In this document: positions 14,765 to 16,983 of the stretch, one piece after another
How the letters are laid out: the number at the start of each line of letters is the position of its first letter
Position numbering within the stretch: position 1 is the stretch's first letter
Source: Egaibacter sp046050465
Lineage (GTDB): Bacteria > Pseudomonadota > Gammaproteobacteria > Burkholderiales > Burkholderiaceae_C
Direction: 5' to 3'
Assembly (NCBI GenBank): GCA_046050465.1
Contig: JBJOPS010000052.1
Coordinates: forward strand, 1-16,983
Length of the DNA stretch: 16,983 bases
The notes under the pieces: model-generated
The model's input: the letters and a program-made list of their open reading frames with translations, nothing else
Database searches by the model: none
What the model was told of the DNA's origin: nothing
Translations under genes and position numbers: made by a program

Positions 14765-15673
14765 ATGAATCAACGCTACGTCCTCATTTCACCCTGTCGC
14801 AACGAGGCCGCATACATGCGGCAAACGCTGGACAGTGTTATTGCACAAACTGCCCAACCCACCAAATGGGTGATTGTGGACGATGGCTCCACCGACGACA
14901 CCCCGAAAATACTGGCCGACTACGCCCAGCGAAACCCCTGGATAGAGGTGGTTACCCGGTCAGACCGCGGCAAACGCGCTGTAGGGCCTGGTGTGATTGA
15001 GGCCTTTTATGCAGGGTATGAAACCATTCAACCCAGAGACTTTGAATTTGTCTGCAAGCTTGACTTGGACCTGCGTTTGCCTCCCAAATATTTTGAGCTA
15101 CTTATGCAACGCATGGCCGACAACCCCCAAATTGCAACGTGTAGTGGCAAGTCTTATATCGAAGAGGACGGTCAGTTGGTCGATGAAAACCATGGCGACG
15201 AAACCTCGCTGGGCATGACCAAGTTCTACCGGGTGAACTGCTTTGAGGCCATTGGCGGCTTTGTGCGCGAGGTGATGTGGGACGGCATTGACTGCCACCG
15301 TTGCCGCATGAAGGGCTGGGTAGCCTGCAGCTGGAACGAGCCCGAGCTGCGCTTTATTCACCTGCGACCCATGGGGTCGAGCCAAACCGGAATTTACACA
15401 GGCCGTATGCGCCATGGCTATGGCCAGTACTTCATGGGCACCGGCATGCTGTACATGGCCGCTAGCGCTGCCAGCCGGATCCGTGAGCGTCCCTTCCTGA
15501 GCGGCAGCCTAGCCATGTTTTGGGGCTGGCTGCGAAGTGCCATACGGGGTGAACCGCGATATGCCGACCCGGAGTTTCGGCAGTTTCTGCGCAAATATCA
15601 GTGGCGAGCCCTCCTGGTGGGGAAGAAGGCGGCTATAGAGGAGATACAGCGTGAAAGAAATATTGCCGCCTGA
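14765..15673 (+). CDS. Family 2 glycosyltransferase
   Basis: A 302-residue GT-A fold glycosyltransferase, cytoplasmic or membrane-associated, adding a sugar to the lipid-linked repeat unit. The N-terminus shows the family pattern VLISPCRNEAAYMRQTLDSV (residues 6-25) and VIVDDGSTDDT (Asp39, Asp40). The metal-binding DxD is Asp100-Leu-Asp102 in KLDLDLRLPPKYF. The C-terminal half holds GGFVREVMWDGIDCHRCRMKGW, with acidic residues in the position of the catalytic base of related enzymes, followed by a long basic helical tail. No clear transmembrane segment ends the protein; one mildly hydrophobic stretch (SLAMFWGWLRSAI) could lie at the membrane. The sugar donor cannot be told. The 3' end overlaps the next gene by 23 bases, in a different frame. 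Confidence 0.9.
   Translation: MNQRYVLISPCRNEAAYMRQTLDSVIAQTAQPTKWVIVDDGSTDDTPKILADYAQRNPWIEVVTRSDRGKRAVGPGVIEAFYAGYETIQPRDFEFVCKLDLDLRLPPKYFELLMQRMADNPQIATCSGKSYIEEDGQLVDENHGDETSLGMTKFYRVNCFEAIGGFVREVMWDGIDCHRCRMKGWVACSWNEPELRFIHLRPMGSSQTGIYTGRMRHGYGQYFMGTGMLYMAASAASRIRERPFLSGSLAMFWGWLRSAIRGEPRYADPEFRQFLRKYQWRALLVGKKAAIEEIQRERNIAA
15637..15643 (+). promoter_or_regulatory. Ribosome binding site deciding the GTG start of the GT26-STAS gene
   Basis: AGAGGAG within the end of the preceding glycosyltransferase gene lies 7 bases before GTG 15651. It supports this overlapping start over later in-frame candidates. Confidence 0.65.
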
Positions 15674-16793
15674 TTTCAACCGCAACGTGCATTGCATCAT
15701 GGGCCTGCCCTTTGATGCAATGGACATTGCCCAGGCGGAGCACAAGGTGCGTGCTGCAATCGCCAACCGGTCGCGCTGCTTTTTCAGCACCCCCAACTTG
15801 AATTTCCTGATGGCCTGTCGGCATGACACCGCCTTCAGGCAATCGGTGCTGGCGAGCGACATGGTACTGGCAGATGGCATGCCCATTGTATGGCTGGCCC
15901 GGCTGCTGGGCATACCCGTTCGCCAACGGGTGGCAGGCTCCACCCTGTTTGAGGCGCTACGCCGGAGTCGGGTATCGCCGGAACAGCCGCAGATCAAGGT
16001 TTTTTTCTTTGGCGGCCCAGACGGAGTGGCAGAGGCCGCCAGCAATGCCATCAATGCTGACAGCAAAGGCGGCATGCAATGCGTGGGCTTTTTATCGCCG
16101 GGGTTTGGTACCGTGGAGGACATGAGTGCGCCGCCGATATTGGAGGCCATCAACAACAGTGGTGCCGACATGCTGGTGGTTTCCCTTGGCGCACGAAAGG
16201 GCCAAGCCTGGATAACCCATAACCTGACAAGCCTGAACGTGCCCGTGATCAGCCACTTGGGTGCTGTCGTCAATTTTGTGGCGGGCACTGTGCAACGAGC
16301 TCCCACCGTGTTCCAGTGTTTGGGCCTGGAATGGCTTTGGCGCATCAAGGAAGAGCCGCAATTGTGGCGCCGCTACTTCGACGATGGGTTGGGATTTGCA
16401 CGCCTGCTGGCAACCGACATCCTCCCCTTGATGTGGCGCCGCAGCGCACTAGCCAGCCCCGCGCTTACAGCACAAGCCGCCAACAGGCAGTTACCCGCCA
16501 CTGCCCAAGTCAGCCAAACGACCGGGTCACCTGGGTGTGAAGTAACCTTGGCGGGGGCCTTGACCCAGGACACAATGCAGCCCTTACGGGACGCCTTGGG
16601 CGAAGTGACAGCCATGAAATGCACCGATGTCGCGATTGATATGACCGAGGTAACGCAAATTGATAGTGCGTTTTTGGGGACTCTTCTGTTGCTAAAAGGG
16701 CATCAAGTCAATAAAGAATACTGTTTGATCTTTAATAATGTACCTTACGATTTCACCGATTTGATGAATATATTCACAATCGGGTCATTGTAA
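15651..16793 (+). CDS. WecG/TagA/CpsF glycosyltransferase fused to a C-terminal STAS domain
   Basis: A 380-residue two-domain protein. Residues ~14-262 are a family GT26 glycosyltransferase, the class that transfers ManNAc-type or related sugars to a lipid-linked acceptor at the inner membrane. STPNLNF gives Thr47 and Asn49, LADGMP gives Asp75; these correspond to the catalytic-site Thr, Asn and Asp known in TagA. The membrane-proximal signature HLGAVVNFVAGTVQRAP and GLEWLWRIKEEPQLWRRY is complete. After an Ala/Gln/Pro linker (~270-294), residues ~296-380 look like a STAS domain: CEVTLAGALTQDTMQPL, DVAIDMTEVTQIDSAFLGTLL, and LIFNNVPYDFTDLMNIFTI. Asp338-Ser339 sit where anti-sigma antagonists carry the phosphorylated Ser. 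The STAS half of the gene is AT-richer toward its end. The gene stops directly before IS5-type sequence, so slight truncation is possible. Confidence 0.87.
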   Translation: MKEILPPDFNRNVHCIMGLPFDAMDIAQAEHKVRAAIANRSRCFFSTPNLNFLMACRHDTAFRQSVLASDMVLADGMPIVWLARLLGIPVRQRVAGSTLFEALRRSRVSPEQPQIKVFFFGGPDGVAEAASNAINADSKGGMQCVGFLSPGFGTVEDMSAPPILEAINNSGADMLVVSLGARKGQAWITHNLTSLNVPVISHLGAVVNFVAGTVQRAPTVFQCLGLEWLWRIKEEPQLWRRYFDDGLGFARLLATDILPLMWRRSALASPALTAQAANRQLPATAQVSQTTGSPGCEVTLAGALTQDTMQPLRDALGEVTAMKCTDVAIDMTEVTQIDSAFLGTLLLLKGHQVNKEYCLIFNNVPYDFTDLMNIFTIGSL

Positions 16794-16860
16794 GGGATCA
16801 TGTTCAAAACTCTCCCCCAATCGACTTTACTGCGGCACACAAATTGCGGTCAATGACGAC

Positions 16861-16983
16861 ACGAAACAAAAAGACCTTGGCCTTGATCTCTGCAACCGAC
16901 GCACGCGCAAGCAAATCCTGCTCGATGAGTTGGAACAAGTCATGCCTTGGGTTGAGCTTGTGGCGTTGATCGCACCGCACGCA
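16861..16983 (+). CDS. IS5-family transposase, N-terminal fragment (runs off the window, start codon apparently lost)
   Basis: The frame ending at the window edge reads KQKDLGLDLCNRRTRKQILL and then DELEQVMPWVELVALIAPHA. This matches the N-terminal pattern of IS5-type DDE transposases (RTRK...LDEM..VVPW..L.ALI.PH). The codon where relatives would start (before KQKDLGL) is ACG at 16861-16863, not ATG. No ATG, GTG or TTG exists in this frame between 16792 and 16861. An ATG at 16853 lies in another frame. The copy may thus be inactive, or use an unusual start. Bases 16794-16860, between the GT26-STAS stop and this frame, probably hold the left end of the element, beginning near GGGATCATG. The downstream part with the catalytic residues is outside the window. 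Confidence 0.65.

Noticed and set aside
16853..16983. Small protein from ATG 16853 (MTTRNKKTLALIS...)
   Set aside because: It is in a different frame from the recognisable IS5 transposase sequence and resembles nothing known.

Overview
The window looks like a chromosome segment of a betaproteobacterium in the order Burkholderiales, most likely a Comamonadaceae member of the Rhodoferax/Polaromonas type. This rests on the style of the RNase II, TonB-like and MtgA genes, the EpsL/D/E/F/G export set known from exosortase-B type polysaccharide loci, and moderately high GC. The taxon is inferred from gene content only; no search was run.

Region 1 (1-5089) is housekeeping. The 5' part of rodA (cell elongation) lies on the minus strand. 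Divergent from it are a YqiA-like esterase, an RNase II family exoribonuclease, a TonB-like protein and mtgA (monofunctional peptidoglycan glycosyltransferase). The last three are joined by 4-base stop/start overlaps. A stretch inside the RNase gene (about 2556-2619) resembles a dispersed Comamonadaceae palindromic repeat.

Region 2 (5090-5472) is a scar: an IS630-type transposase N-terminus on the minus strand, broken by an internal stop and cut off, then a perfect 9-bp inverted repeat and a plausible sigma70 promoter pointing into the next operon.

Region 3 (5473-16793) is an exopolysaccharide locus on the plus strand. It encodes a stand-alone cyclic-nucleotide-binding domain protein, outer-membrane barrel EpsL, lipoprotein peptidyl-prolyl isomerase EpsD, export protein EpsE, chain-length protein EpsF, its ATPase partner EpsG, an O-antigen polymerase/ligase-like membrane protein, a Wzx-type flippase, a family 2 glycosyltransferase, and a WecG/TagA/CpsF glycosyltransferase fused to a C-terminal STAS domain. 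The likely order of events is sugar assembly on a lipid carrier (the two glycosyltransferases), flipping (Wzx), polymerisation (Wzy-like), length control (EpsF/G) and export (EpsE, with EpsL as candidate outer-membrane channel and EpsD as its periplasmic folding helper).

Region 4 (16794-end) is the start of an IS5-family transposase that has no normal start codon in its frame. The EPS locus is therefore bordered on both sides by IS remnants.

The points most worth a second look are the glycosyltransferase-STAS fusion, the missing P-loop lysine in EpsG, nested hairpins between epsL and epsD, the low-GC polymerase with an A9 tract, the absence of an exosortase where one would be expected, and the possible repeat-derived peptide in RNase II. 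No tRNA, rRNA or CRISPR was seen.
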